Shown: one piece after another, positions 26,871 through 34,839 of the stretch | Position numbering within the stretch: the first letter of the stretch is position 1 | Layout of the letters: each line of letters opens with the position of its first letter | DNA from: Bdellovibrio sp. 22V | GTDB taxonomy: Bacteria > Bdellovibrionota > Bdellovibrionia > Bdellovibrionales > Bdellovibrionaceae | Direction of reading: 5' to 3' | Length of the DNA: 64,000 nucleotides | Assembly (NCBI RefSeq): GCF_030169785.1 | Contig: NZ_CP125854.1 | Span: 372,001 to 436,000, forward strand | Notes under the pieces: generated by a model | Databases searched by the model: none | What the model was told of the DNA's origin: nothing | Seen by the model: the letters and a program-made list of their open reading frames with translations, nothing else | Translations under genes and position numbers: made by a program

Positions 26871-26986
26871 AGTCGCCTCTATTGTTTCTTGAATGTTAAG
26901 CGAAAGAGCAGCGGTTTTTGAATTGATTATTTACAGATGTGATTTAACAGATTTCAGAGACTGAAAAAAAGCGTTTTCAGTCTCAA

Positions 26987-27880
26987 TTAGAGATGCTTCT
27001 GAATTTCTTCATTGAGGCGCTGACTGTCCTCTACAGGCGAACCACGCTCTTCGCGATCAAATGTCGACAGAGCCATGTTCAAGATCGCCTTCATGATTTT
27101 GTGCGCATATTCCGATGCCTGCGCGTCATCCTGCGGCCACAGTTTTTCCCCCACAAAGGCGCGAGTGATCGCGAACCACGAATGTTCTTCGTGCATGAGG
27201 TTTTCCCAGCGCAGATCGGGCTGCCCTTCGAAGTCGCGCATGCGGGTGAAGTTGTATTGAAAGATCGACATCTCGTGATAGTAAAGAGCAGAAAACATCG
27301 CGGACTTGTCTTTTTTTAAGTAAACCGCGAGGACATCAGCGTAAAACTCGGAATAAGAAATGAGAGAGTGAAATCTTTGATAATCACGTGTTTCCGCCAA
27401 AGCTCTCAAGTCTGAATGGTAAGCTTCATCTTTTTCTCCCTGAAGCATTTTTAAAGAACGAGCCGAAAGGGAGTCGAACTTCTCCAGCAAAGATGAAAAC
27501 TCATTCTTGAAGGTACTTCGGATGTACTCGTGAAAAATCGCATGACCGTATTCGTGAGCGGCACACGTTACAAGATTCACGATCGGCATAGGATGTTCAG
27601 TCCCGTATTGGCCATAGAAAACCATTCTGTAAGGCAAACGAATCACGTAGCCGTTGTCGAAACTCGCATTGTCCATTGGACCACCGATGACGAGTGTCAC
27701 TTTCGGAGCGACTCCAAAAATTTTCGCCATGTCATTGAAAGCTTCAGAGACATCACCTGCAAGTTCGCAGTCTGTTTCTTTAAGGAAGTGGACGGCTTGA
27801 ACGACTCCGCCAACGTTGGGACAAGCCTCTGCGGCATGGGAAGATGGGCTTAATAAAAGGACAAATAAAAAGCTCAACAT
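26987..27880 (-). CDS. Secreted putative zinc metallopeptidase, unrecognised family
   Basis: A 297-residue exported protein (signal peptide LFVLLLSPSSHAAEA). It contains a gluzincin-like zinc site: H109-E110-x2-H113 in AAHEYGHAIFHEY, and a downstream E178 in YSEFYADVLAVYL, spaced as in M48/M13-like enzymes. A second HE pair follows at 117-118. I do not recognise the family. In a predator an exported protease may act on prey proteins or on its own envelope; this is inference. No ribosome site is evident at 27880, so the start is uncertain by a few codons. Confidence 0.65.
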   Translation of the reverse strand: MLSFLFVLLLSPSSHAAEACPNVGGVVQAVHFLKETDCELAGDVSEAFNDMAKIFGVAPKVTLVIGGPMDNASFDNGYVIRLPYRMVFYGQYGTEHPMPIVNLVTCAAHEYGHAIFHEYIRSTFKNEFSSLLEKFDSLSARSLKMLQGEKDEAYHSDLRALAETRDYQRFHSLISYSEFYADVLAVYLKKDKSAMFSALYYHEMSIFQYNFTRMRDFEGQPDLRWENLMHEEHSWFAITRAFVGEKLWPQDDAQASEYAHKIMKAILNMALSTFDREERGSPVEDSQRLNEEIQKHL

Positions 27881-27935
27881 GTCGCGAATCTTAGACGAGT
27901 TGAGCTTTTTCCGAAATAGGTGCGAAAAAATTTCC

Positions 27936-28301
27936 CTATTTAACTTGTACTCTCAATTTAAACTTACCCACAGAGCGACATGTCGACTCCATAGACACTG
28001 TCGAGCATGTCATCTTGCCGCAGCTTAATGAAAGAACCTGGTTGTCTTTGTTAAGTTCTTTGATCTCTTTCTTCCAATCGGCACAAGCCGTTTTCCAGTT
28101 CGTACGAGCTTCTTTCAAAAGCGGAGCGGCCTCCCCTTCGATTTCATCCTCATCCGTCACCACTTCGTAAGTGCGGTCGGCGTTTTTGCCTTTTTTAATT
28201 TCGATCGTTGTATCGCCCTCCGCCGGGATGTCTTTCACGCCCACAGACTGTGCCTGAGCAAAGAACGGAAGGACCAAAAGCAGAATCAAAATCTTTTTCA
28301 T
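27936..28301 (-). CDS. Small exported protein of unknown function
   Basis: A 121-residue protein with a short signal peptide (KKILILLLVLPFFAQAQS). The mature part is charged (EIKKGKNADRTYEVVTDEDE), then helical (LLKEARTNWKTACADWKKEI), and ends with CGKMTCSTVSMESTCRSVGK, so four Cys including the helical one could form disulfides in the periplasm. I recognise no family. ATG 28301 is preceded by AAGGAG, which decides the start. It lies just upstream of the metallopeptidase gene on the same strand, 56 bases apart. Confidence 0.65.
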   Translation of the reverse strand: MKKILILLLVLPFFAQAQSVGVKDIPAEGDTTIEIKKGKNADRTYEVVTDEDEIEGEAAPLLKEARTNWKTACADWKKEIKELNKDNQVLSLSCGKMTCSTVSMESTCRSVGKFKLRVQVK

Positions 28302-28434
28302 AACAAACTCCTTAAGCCCTTTTATCGTAGCACCTTCCCCTGCCATGAAAAGCCCTTCCCTTAACGCGATATAGACGTAAAAAATCACCGGGCACCTTCT
28401 TTGGTCCGAATTCTAGCTATGGGACGGTGAGTTA

Positions 28435-28463
28435 TTGCATGTAATGAACCGCGCTGTGATATA
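28435..28463 (+). promoter_or_regulatory. Probable promoter of the SRP RNA gene
   Basis: TTGCAT (28435-28440) and GATATA (28458-28463) are 17 bases apart and end about 9 bases before the SRP RNA start at 28473, a sigma-70-like layout. Confidence 0.5.
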
Positions 28464-28472
28464 CACCAACCC

Positions 28473-28572
28473 GTGGCCGGGTCCCATACAATAGCTCCCT
28501 TGACGAATCCCGCTAGGTCCGGAAGGAAGCAACGGTACTCGAGGGACTATGTGATATGGGGTGCTCGGCCAC
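28473..28572 (+). ncRNA. ffs: Signal recognition particle RNA (4.5S type)
   Basis: A small SRP RNA of about 100 nt that pairs with Ffh to target membrane proteins. The conserved apical domain is visible: CTAGGTCCGGAAGGAAGCA (GGAA loop and the asymmetric AGCA bulge). The ends pair as GTGGCCGGG with CTCGGCCAC, which with the following TTTTTT also serves as the terminator. It directly precedes dnaX, a gene order common in proteobacteria. Confidence 0.93.
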
Positions 28573-28594
28573 TTTTTTGCGAGGGGTATGCACT

Positions 28595-30373
28595 TTGTCT
28601 TATCAGGTGATTGCACGCAAATGGCGTCCACAATCTTTCACTGACGTTGTCGGGCAAAATCATATTACCCAAACTCTTTCCAATGCCTTGGCGAACGGCC
28701 GGCTTCCTCACGCTCTTCTTTTTACGGGTCCTCGTGGTACTGGAAAAACTTCTTCTGCACGTATTCTGGCGAAAGCTCTGCGTTGTCCTAATGCTGTGAA
28801 CTTTGTTCCTTGTAACGAGTGTGATTCCTGCAAAGAAATCGCTTCTGGTTCCAGCGTTGACGTAATCGAAATCGACGGAGCTTCCAACAACGGTGTTGAT
28901 GCTATTCGTGAACTTCGCGACACCGTGGCTTTCATGCCTTCCAGCGGGAAATACAAAATCTACATCATCGACGAAGTTCACATGCTTTCAACAAGTGCCT
29001 TCAATGCCTTGCTGAAAACTTTGGAAGAGCCGCCTTCTCATGTGATCTTCATCATGGCGACGACCGAAGTTCACAAGATCCCGCAAACGATCTTGTCGCG
29101 CTGTCAGCGCTTTGATTTTAGAAGAATTTCTACCCGTCAAATCACGGAAAGACTGAAACTCATCTGCGAGCGCGAAGGCGTACAAGCGGAAGAGGAAGCT
29201 CTGTGGGTTGTGGCTCGTCAGGGTGACGGTTCTATGCGCGACTCGCAAAGCTTGCTGGATCAAGTTATTACATTTGCGAATGGCCCGCTAACTCGCGCCA
29301 GCGTTGTGGAAATTCTGGGTCTTACAGACCGCGCTCTTCTTTTGGAAACTTTGAACGCATTGATCGAGCGCAACTCGCAAAGTATCATGCAGGTCATCGA
29401 AAAAATCGCAGCGGCCGGTTTTGAGCCGCATTTGTTCTCGCAAGATTTGCTTGAGATGATCCGCAATCTTCTTCTTGTGAAAGTTTCTGAGGCGCAGGCA
29501 ACTCAAATTCTGGAAATGCCAGACTCCGAGATGCAGGCTCTCAGTGAAATGTCGCAACGTCTTTCTGAAGAAGACATTCACATGTTGTTCGACATGGCTC
29601 TGAAAGGCGGAAATGATATTCCGCGCGCGCAAGATCCGCGTATTGTTCTTGAGGTCACTCTGCTTCGTATGGCTTCTGCGCCGAAATTGGTGGACTTAAA
29701 AACTTTGCTTCAAGGCGGCGTTTCCACCTCTCAAAGCGCAGGTGGGGCCAGGCCCTACACGCCTCCGGTCGCTCCCCCGGTAAAGGGACACAATCGCCTT
29801 AAAGAATCGCAAAAAGTGAGTGAAGTCCCAACGGGGCTTGAGAAAATGAAGTCTGCTTTGGAAAACAAACCGAAAGCGACTCCTGTTCAAAATCAAGCTC
29901 CGCAAGCTTCTGAGACTGTTGCGAGTGCACCTGCCGCTCCGAAAGTGGCTACAGGCGCAACTCCCGCGGAAAAATGGGTGCATTTTGTAGAGCTTCTTCG
30001 TCAAGATGACGCTCTTTTCGCGGCGAAGGTCGAAAATTTACTTTTCGTAAAGGAAGAAGGAAAGCTCCTCAGCCTTGGCGTCCCTCCGAAATTGGCCTTT
30101 TTGAAAGAGCAAATGGCCGACACTCAGGTTCGCAAAAAACTGCAAGGATTTATTGATTCATACTGGGGTGCTGGGTATTCTTTTGAGGTATTAATGAGTC
30201 GCGATCAGGTCGGAGAATCCGCGCAGGCTTTGCAGCAAAAAAAGCAGCAAGCGGCTGAGGATGACCTTCGCAATAAGATCGCAGAAAACCCTATGGTGAA
30301 AGCGGCCCAAGATGTTTTCAAAGGGCAGATTAAATCCATAGTGGAAATTAAGCGCGACGGCGCAGGGAGATAA
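28595..30373 (+). CDS. dnaX: DNA polymerase III subunits gamma/tau
   Basis: Clamp-loader ATPase of the replisome, 592 residues. Seen: YQVIARKWRPQSFTDVVGQ at the start, Walker A FTGPRGTGKTSSAR, a zinc site with CNECDSC, Walker B YIIDEVHMLS, the sensor region and LSRCQRFDFRR. After residue 370 comes an Ala/Pro/Lys-rich hinge, then the tau C-terminal domain. I choose the TTG at 28595 because GAGGGG lies upstream and homology starts there; the ATG at 28556 would lie inside the SRP RNA. An A-AAA-AAG slippery heptamer at 30238-30244 could give a slightly shorter frameshift product. Confidence 0.95.
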   Translation: MSYQVIARKWRPQSFTDVVGQNHITQTLSNALANGRLPHALLFTGPRGTGKTSSARILAKALRCPNAVNFVPCNECDSCKEIASGSSVDVIEIDGASNNGVDAIRELRDTVAFMPSSGKYKIYIIDEVHMLSTSAFNALLKTLEEPPSHVIFIMATTEVHKIPQTILSRCQRFDFRRISTRQITERLKLICEREGVQAEEEALWVVARQGDGSMRDSQSLLDQVITFANGPLTRASVVEILGLTDRALLLETLNALIERNSQSIMQVIEKIAAAGFEPHLFSQDLLEMIRNLLLVKVSEAQATQILEMPDSEMQALSEMSQRLSEEDIHMLFDMALKGGNDIPRAQDPRIVLEVTLLRMASAPKLVDLKTLLQGGVSTSQSAGGARPYTPPVAPPVKGHNRLKESQKVSEVPTGLEKMKSALENKPKATPVQNQAPQASETVASAPAAPKVATGATPAEKWVHFVELLRQDDALFAAKVENLLFVKEEGKLLSLGVPPKLAFLKEQMADTQVRKKLQGFIDSYWGAGYSFEVLMSRDQVGESAQALQQKKQQAAEDDLRNKIAENPMVKAAQDVFKGQIKSIVEIKRDGAGR

Positions 30374-30374
30374 C

Positions 30375-30698
30375 ATGAAAGGCATGCCTGGCGGAATGGC
30401 TCAGCTCATGAAGCAAGCCAACCAAATGCAAATGAAGATGAAAAAAGCCCAAGAAGATCTTGCTAAGAAAGAATACGAAGCAACTTCTGGCGGCGGCGCT
30501 GTAAAAGTAAAAGTGAACGGCGATCATGCTATCGTTTCTTTGACTATCGATCCTGAAGTTTTGAAAGCTGGCGACGTTGAAATGCTTCAAGACATGGTTA
30601 TGTCTGCAACTAATGAAGCTATCAAAACAGCTCGCGACACGTCTGCAAAAGAAATGGAAAAAATCACTGGCGGATTGAATATCCCTGGAATGTTCTAG
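30375..30698 (+). CDS. ybaB: YbaB/EbfC nucleoid-associated protein
   Basis: A 107-residue dimeric DNA-binding protein. The pattern is typical: a Met/Gln-rich N-terminal helix (GGMAQLMKQANQMQMKMKKA), the sheet AVKVKVNGDHAIVSLTIDPE, then the second helix with MLQDMVMSATNEAIK. The gene lies 1 base after dnaX and before recR, the conserved dnaX-ybaB-recR order linked to replication and repair. GGGAG lies upstream of the ATG. Confidence 0.96.
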   Translation: MKGMPGGMAQLMKQANQMQMKMKKAQEDLAKKEYEATSGGGAVKVKVNGDHAIVSLTIDPEVLKAGDVEMLQDMVMSATNEAIKTARDTSAKEMEKITGGLNIPGMF

Positions 30699-30709
30699 GC
30701 GGCCGCGAG

Positions 30710-31324
30710 GTGTTACATATTTCTGCTTTGGAAAAACTAACCCACGAATTGAGCCGTCTTCCCGGTATCGGGCCGAAGACTGCTCAACGCTTGGCTTATT
30801 TTATTCTTAAGACGAACAATGATTTTCCAGAGCGCCTCAGTGAAGCTCTTTTGCGTGTAAAGGCCGAGGTGCACGATTGCCCTCAATGCTTTAACTACAC
30901 CGACACCGATCTTTGCCGTTATTGCGAAGACCCTCACCGTTCGGATGAGGTTCTTTGTGTGGTGGAAGAACCTGCGGATATCATGAGAATTGAGTCTTCA
31001 GGAGCTTTCCGCGGTCGTTACCATGTTTTGCATGGCGCGATTTCTCCTCTAGAAGGCATCGGTCCTCAAGATCTTAAAATCAAAGAACTGATCGACCGTG
31101 TTGATGCCGGCTTGAACGGCGATGGTCCCGTGATCAAGGAAATCATCCTGGCTTTGGATGCCGACCTTGAGGGTGACACGACGATTTTGTACCTAGCGAA
31201 GCAACTTCAAGGCAAAGGTTTGAAACTTTCTCGCATTGCCCATGGAGTTCCTATTGGCAGCGACATCGATTTCATAGATGATAGAACTATGGGTCGTGCC
31301 CTGCAAAATAGAGTGGAGCTGTAA
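30710..31324 (+). CDS. recR: Recombination mediator RecR
   Basis: RecF-pathway recombination mediator, 204 residues, acting with RecO to load RecA. Seen: the helix-hairpin-helix LSRLPGIGPKTAQRLAYFIL, the C4 zinc finger CPQCFNYTDTDLCRYC, the Toprim domain starting VLCVVEEPADIMRIE, and the Walker B-like C-terminal part. The start appears to be the GTG at 30710, which aligns with the usual N-terminus. Its stop overlaps the mglA start by one base (TAATG), so the two are translationally coupled. Confidence 0.96.
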   Translation: MLHISALEKLTHELSRLPGIGPKTAQRLAYFILKTNNDFPERLSEALLRVKAEVHDCPQCFNYTDTDLCRYCEDPHRSDEVLCVVEEPADIMRIESSGAFRGRYHVLHGAISPLEGIGPQDLKIKELIDRVDAGLNGDGPVIKEIILALDADLEGDTTILYLAKQLQGKGLKLSRIAHGVPIGSDIDFIDDRTMGRALQNRVEL

Positions 31325-31917
31325 TGTCCTTTATTAACTACAATGCTAAAGAGATTCACTGCAAAGTCGTGTATTACGGTCCTTCCTTGGGCGGTAAAAC
31401 TACGAACATTCAGTGGGTTTATCAAAAAACGGCGGAGGATCAAAAGTCCAAGCTCGTGGCATTGAATACGGATATTGAGCGTACTCTGTTTTTTGACTTC
31501 CTGCCTTTGAATGTCGGCGACATTCGTGGCTTTAAAACACGCTTTCACCTTTACACAGTTCCGGGTCAGGTCGTTTACGATGCTTCCCGTAAGCTGATTT
31601 TAAAAGGTTTGGATGGCGTTATTTTCGTGGCGGACTCACAAATCGAGCGTATGGATGAAAACCTCGAGTCTCTTCGTAATCTGGAGAGAAACTTGGAACA
31701 ACAGGGCTATGACATTCGTGAGATTCCTTTGATCATGCAATACAACAAGCGTGATCTTCCTAACGTGGCTTCTTTGGCAGAGCTTAGAAGCGCTTTAAAT
31801 CCTTACAACGCTCCTGAAATCGAAGGTTGCGCTTCAGAAGGCAAAGGCGTTTTCGAGTCCTTGAAGACCGTTTCCAAGTCGATTATCAACGTCCTTAAGG
31901 GCGGAACGACTCTTTAA
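31324..31917 (+). CDS. mglA: MglA-type polarity GTPase
   Basis: Small Ras-like GTPase, 197 residues, that sets cell polarity and motility in Myxococcus and controls pili and prey entry in Bdellovibrio. Seen: P-loop GPSLGGKT at residues 19-26, the switch region IERTLFFDFLPL, the MglA-specific PGQVVYDASRKLILKG, and the base-specificity motif YNKRDLP. No MglB gene is adjacent. It overlaps recR by one base, which ties its expression to the replication and repair operon. Confidence 0.95.
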   Translation: MSFINYNAKEIHCKVVYYGPSLGGKTTNIQWVYQKTAEDQKSKLVALNTDIERTLFFDFLPLNVGDIRGFKTRFHLYTVPGQVVYDASRKLILKGLDGVIFVADSQIERMDENLESLRNLERNLEQQGYDIREIPLIMQYNKRDLPNVASLAELRSALNPYNAPEIEGCASEGKGVFESLKTVSKSIINVLKGGTTL

Positions 31918-32002
31918 ACTTTCCTCGGATATCTAGGCACTTTATGGCTAGTCAAAAGGACTAGTACGAGTTATATGAGCCCCGAGAGCTTATCTTTCCG
32001 CG

Positions 32003-32008
32003 TATAAT
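32003..32008 (+). promoter_or_regulatory. Perfect -10 box upstream of nadA
   Basis: TATAAT lies 26 bases before the nadA start codon. No good -35 hexamer at the right spacing was found, so the call is tentative. Confidence 0.35.
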
Positions 32009-32034
32009 GGACGATGGTTCTGCATGAGGTGATT

Positions 32035-33000
32035 ATGTCTTACGATATTGCTGCTGATATTCAGCGTCTGAAAAAAGAAAAAAATGCGGTGATCCTCGCG
32101 CACTATTACGAGGATGGCGACATTCAAGACGTTGCAGATTATGTCGGTGATAGTTTCTATCTGGCAAAGATGGGTCAACAAGTTCAGCAAGATGTGATCT
32201 TGCTTGCCGGTGTTGTCTTCATGGCGGAAAGCGTGAAGATTCTAAATCCTTCTAAAAAAGTTCTGGTGCCTGAATTGGAAGCGAGCTGCTCTCTTGTGAA
32301 GGGTGCTCCTTATGACAAGTACCTGGCTTGGCGTCGTCAACATCCAGATGCCGTCGCGGTGACTTACATTAACTCTTCTGCGGAAGTGAAATCCATCTCT
32401 GACGTGATTATTACTTCTTCCAATGCTCAGCAAATCGTCGAGTCTATCCCGAAAGATCGTAAAATTTTGTTCGGTCCCGATCAACACTTGGGTCGCTGGT
32501 TGTCTAAGAAACTCAATCGTGAATTCGTTTTGTGGCCTGGGGCTTGTGAGGTTCACGTTTTGTTCAACGCCAAGAAATTGTACGAGTTGATTGCGCAACA
32601 TCCTGACGCTGTCGTGATCGCACATCCTGAGTGTGACGAATCCGTTTTGCAACATGCTTCCGTGATTGGTTCGACATCCCGCTTGCTTGAAGAAGTTGAA
32701 AAAAATCCCGCGAAGAAATTTATCGTCGCGACAGAAACCGGCATCTTCCATCAAATGCAAAAGAAGCGTCCTGATGTCGAGTTGATTCAAGCTCCTGTTT
32801 TGGATGCGGGTTGCTCTTGCAACAACTGTCCTTACATGAAGATGAACTCCATGGAAAAAATCAAACGTGCTCTTGAAAGCTTCAATCCTGAAGTGAGCTT
32901 GCAAGAAGATCTGCGTTTGAAGGCCAAAGTCTCTTTAGATCGTATGATGGATATCACAAGCGGCAAGCCTGTTTCTTGGCCTGCGGAATTCACCGTTTAA
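32035..33000 (+). CDS. nadA: Quinolinate synthase A
   Basis: Makes quinolinate from iminoaspartate and dihydroxyacetone phosphate in NAD synthesis; a 4Fe-4S enzyme of 321 residues. Seen: AVILAHYYEDGDIQDVADYVGDS at the start, the first cluster ligand in LEASCSLVKGAP, GPDQHLGRWL, the second in WPGACEVH, and GCSCNNCPYMKMNSMEKI with the last. The start at 32035 is set by GAGGTGATT just before it. No nadB or nadC is seen in the window. Confidence 0.96.
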   Translation: MSYDIAADIQRLKKEKNAVILAHYYEDGDIQDVADYVGDSFYLAKMGQQVQQDVILLAGVVFMAESVKILNPSKKVLVPELEASCSLVKGAPYDKYLAWRRQHPDAVAVTYINSSAEVKSISDVIITSSNAQQIVESIPKDRKILFGPDQHLGRWLSKKLNREFVLWPGACEVHVLFNAKKLYELIAQHPDAVVIAHPECDESVLQHASVIGSTSRLLEEVEKNPAKKFIVATETGIFHQMQKKRPDVELIQAPVLDAGCSCNNCPYMKMNSMEKIKRALESFNPEVSLQEDLRLKAKVSLDRMMDITSGKPVSWPAEFTV

Positions 33001-33020
33001 TTTTCGAGAGGACTCGAGCT

Positions 33021-33551
33021 ATGACACTTTCCCAAAGCGTTATCGAGTCCTTGCAAAAAAGTCTGCGCTGTCCTGATCTGCAAGTTTTTATGAAACCGGA
33101 ATGGGGCAGCCATAATCCACAACATCGCACATTGATCCGTGAAGAGATCAAATTCCTGCTGCAAGGGCGTTGTCTTTATTCTTCGATTTCTCACTGTCAC
33201 GGAATGGGTTTGGTGGCGATTTCTTCTTTTCCTGTAGGCGTTGATATCGAAATTACGGACCGCGTTCAGGATCGCGTAATGGCGCGAGTTTCTTCACAGG
33301 AAGAGTTTCAGGCGGCCCCCTCATCAGCGTCTTTATGGTGCGCCAAAGAAGCGTGTTTTAAAGCGCTTCGTCCCTTCCAACAGCCCTCGGTGATTTCGCA
33401 AATTACTGTAGGGGCTTGGGAAAAAATTGATTCTCAGACTGAGACATATCGTCTTTCAAACTCTTCAGACTTCGCTGCTCCCTCTGAAAATAGAGGTGTT
33501 GTGCTGCGAGTTCCAGAGCACACTATCAGCTTTTTTGTTTTTCCCTCTTAA
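33021..33551 (+). CDS. 4'-phosphopantetheinyl transferase-like protein
   Basis: A 176-residue protein with the signature of the phosphopantetheinyl transferase superfamily: SISHCHGMGLVAIS, then VGVDIE (magnesium-binding Asp and Glu), then LWCAKEACFKALRPF (the WxxKEAxxKA motif). Such enzymes put the 4'-phosphopantetheine arm on carrier proteins. It is shorter and more divergent than Sfp or AcpS, so the carrier is not clear; it could be the fatty-acid ACP. It follows nadA by 20 bases on the same strand. Confidence 0.8.
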   Translation: MTLSQSVIESLQKSLRCPDLQVFMKPEWGSHNPQHRTLIREEIKFLLQGRCLYSSISHCHGMGLVAISSFPVGVDIEITDRVQDRVMARVSSQEEFQAAPSSASLWCAKEACFKALRPFQQPSVISQITVGAWEKIDSQTETYRLSNSSDFAAPSENRGVVLRVPEHTISFFVFPS

Positions 33552-33621
33552 CTTTGGTCTGGTCCTGCCGAAGAGTTTATTAACTGATGTTAATGTACTT
33601 GTTCTAGAAGGTAGGTGACCA

Positions 33622-34014
33622 ATGGGAAGTGCAAAATACAACCGCAGAGTGGCTCCACGGAAAGAAGTCTCTCCCATTCATATTTCTTATCTCACGTCTT
33701 TGGATGACTTCGCAAAAATCGCGAAGAACTGTGAGATTGTCGAAGCCTCTTCGACGGGTCTTTTGTTGCTGATTAAACGCGACGACTTGATCCCGACGGC
33801 TCTTCGTAAAAATCTGACCTTAGATGTTTTGATTGGCGACCGCGTCTTCATGCATCTTGAAGAAATGAATATCGAAATCTCCGGTGTGATTACACGCACG
33901 CAGCTGCTTGGTAAGAAAGGTTTCTACGTGGCGGTGGACTACTCGGATGAAGCTCCTGAGTATTGGAGAGAATGTCTGATGGATCTTCTCCCTAAGCCAG
34001 GTGAGTTGGACTAA
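33622..34014 (+). CDS. PilZ-domain-like protein
   Basis: A 130-residue protein whose pattern fits a divergent PilZ (cyclic di-GMP-binding) domain: an R-x3-R type motif RRVAPRKE at residues 8-15, followed after about 30 residues by EASSTGLLLLIK in place of the usual (D/N)xSxxG, then a beta-rich end (ISGVITRTQLLGKKGFYVAVDY). The changed Asp means c-di-GMP binding is uncertain. AGGTAGGTGACC precedes the ATG. It may report on surface or motility state together with nearby mglA (inference). Confidence 0.65.
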   Translation: MGSAKYNRRVAPRKEVSPIHISYLTSLDDFAKIAKNCEIVEASSTGLLLLIKRDDLIPTALRKNLTLDVLIGDRVFMHLEEMNIEISGVITRTQLLGKKGFYVAVDYSDEAPEYWRECLMDLLPKPGELD

Positions 34015-34037
34015 TACTTAATGGCAGTTTAAAAAGA

Positions 34038-34070
34038 AAAAGCTCGGGTCATTCCGGGCTTTTTTATTTT
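34038..34070. terminator. Terminator after the PilZ-like gene
   Basis: AAAAGCTCGG - GTCATT - CCGGGCTTTT followed by TTTATTTT, with an A-run on the other side. It sits between two convergent genes and can serve both. Confidence 0.85.
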
Positions 34071-34839
34071 AGTTACAACGGCAAGTGTAATAGAGCCTGT
34101 TGTCGGTATCACAGTCATAAGAAATCAATGTCGCTGAATCCGAAGAACAGTAAGCAACCTGATTGTTTGCGCATTGCTGATTCGCCAAAGCCAGACACTG
34201 CGGATCTGACGTATCTGTCGGCGAACCATACACGATGCCGTCAAAAGTATTTCCCGCACAAGAGTTGAGCGTATTGTTTGCATTCGTACAGCAAGCCTGG
34301 GTGTTACAAGCTTGCGACGTCTGAGCGACTCCGCACACCGCTGGGTTTGAAGGAGTGCACACTTGCGACAATGTCGAAGATCCACACACGGCATCCGAAC
34401 TCGGAGTGCATGATTGAGATTGCGAAGGTTTTCCTCCGCCACAGTAGAAATCCGTCACGACTTGATTTTTATCGTTTTCGCAGCTCACGGTTCTATTCTG
34501 CGAGCCGCTGTTGGCGGTCTTATCACAAGTTGCTGTTCGGGTTTGTGAACCGCTGTTCGCCGTAAAGTTGCAAGTGGCACTGCGAGTTTGCGTTCCGCCT
34601 CCACAAGAGACTGAACAGGCTCCCCATGCGCCATAGCTCCATGAACCGGATCCTCCGGCGCAAGAGCTCCAGGCTGAGTAGTTCCACGTTCCTGTGCCAC
34701 CGCTGCACGAACCCCATGCTCCGGAATCCCATGAATAGCGAATAAGGTGATGAAAATACGGCGTGAATCCCTGGGCGTAGGCATTCACTTCGCAAAAAAG
34801 GGTCACACTAAGGAGCAAAGCCTGTAGTCCACGAAACAT
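34069..34839 (-). CDS. Secreted Cys-rich protein with thrombospondin type-1-like repeats
   Basis: A 256-residue exported protein: signal peptide LQALLLSVTLFCEVNAYAQ, then about 12 Cys-bearing short repeats. Three repeats of the form WxxxAWxxC occur at residues 36-75 (WDSGAWGSC, WNYSAWSSC, WSYGAWGAC), the last continuing CSVSCGGGTQTRSATC, a classical TSP1 signature. Two repeats TANSGSQ(T/N)RT follow, then CTPS-x-AVCG repeats and a Cys-rich end. TSP1 repeats mediate adhesion in eukaryotes; here a role in surface binding is inferred. Its start overlaps the end of the fibre gene by 32 bases, which implies co-expression. Confidence 0.75.
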   Translation of the reverse strand: MFRGLQALLLSVTLFCEVNAYAQGFTPYFHHLIRYSWDSGAWGSCSGGTGTWNYSAWSSCAGGSGSWSYGAWGACSVSCGGGTQTRSATCNFTANSGSQTRTATCDKTANSGSQNRTVSCENDKNQVVTDFYCGGGKPSQSQSCTPSSDAVCGSSTLSQVCTPSNPAVCGVAQTSQACNTQACCTNANNTLNSCAGNTFDGIVYGSPTDTSDPQCLALANQQCANNQVAYCSSDSATLISYDCDTDNRLYYTCRCN

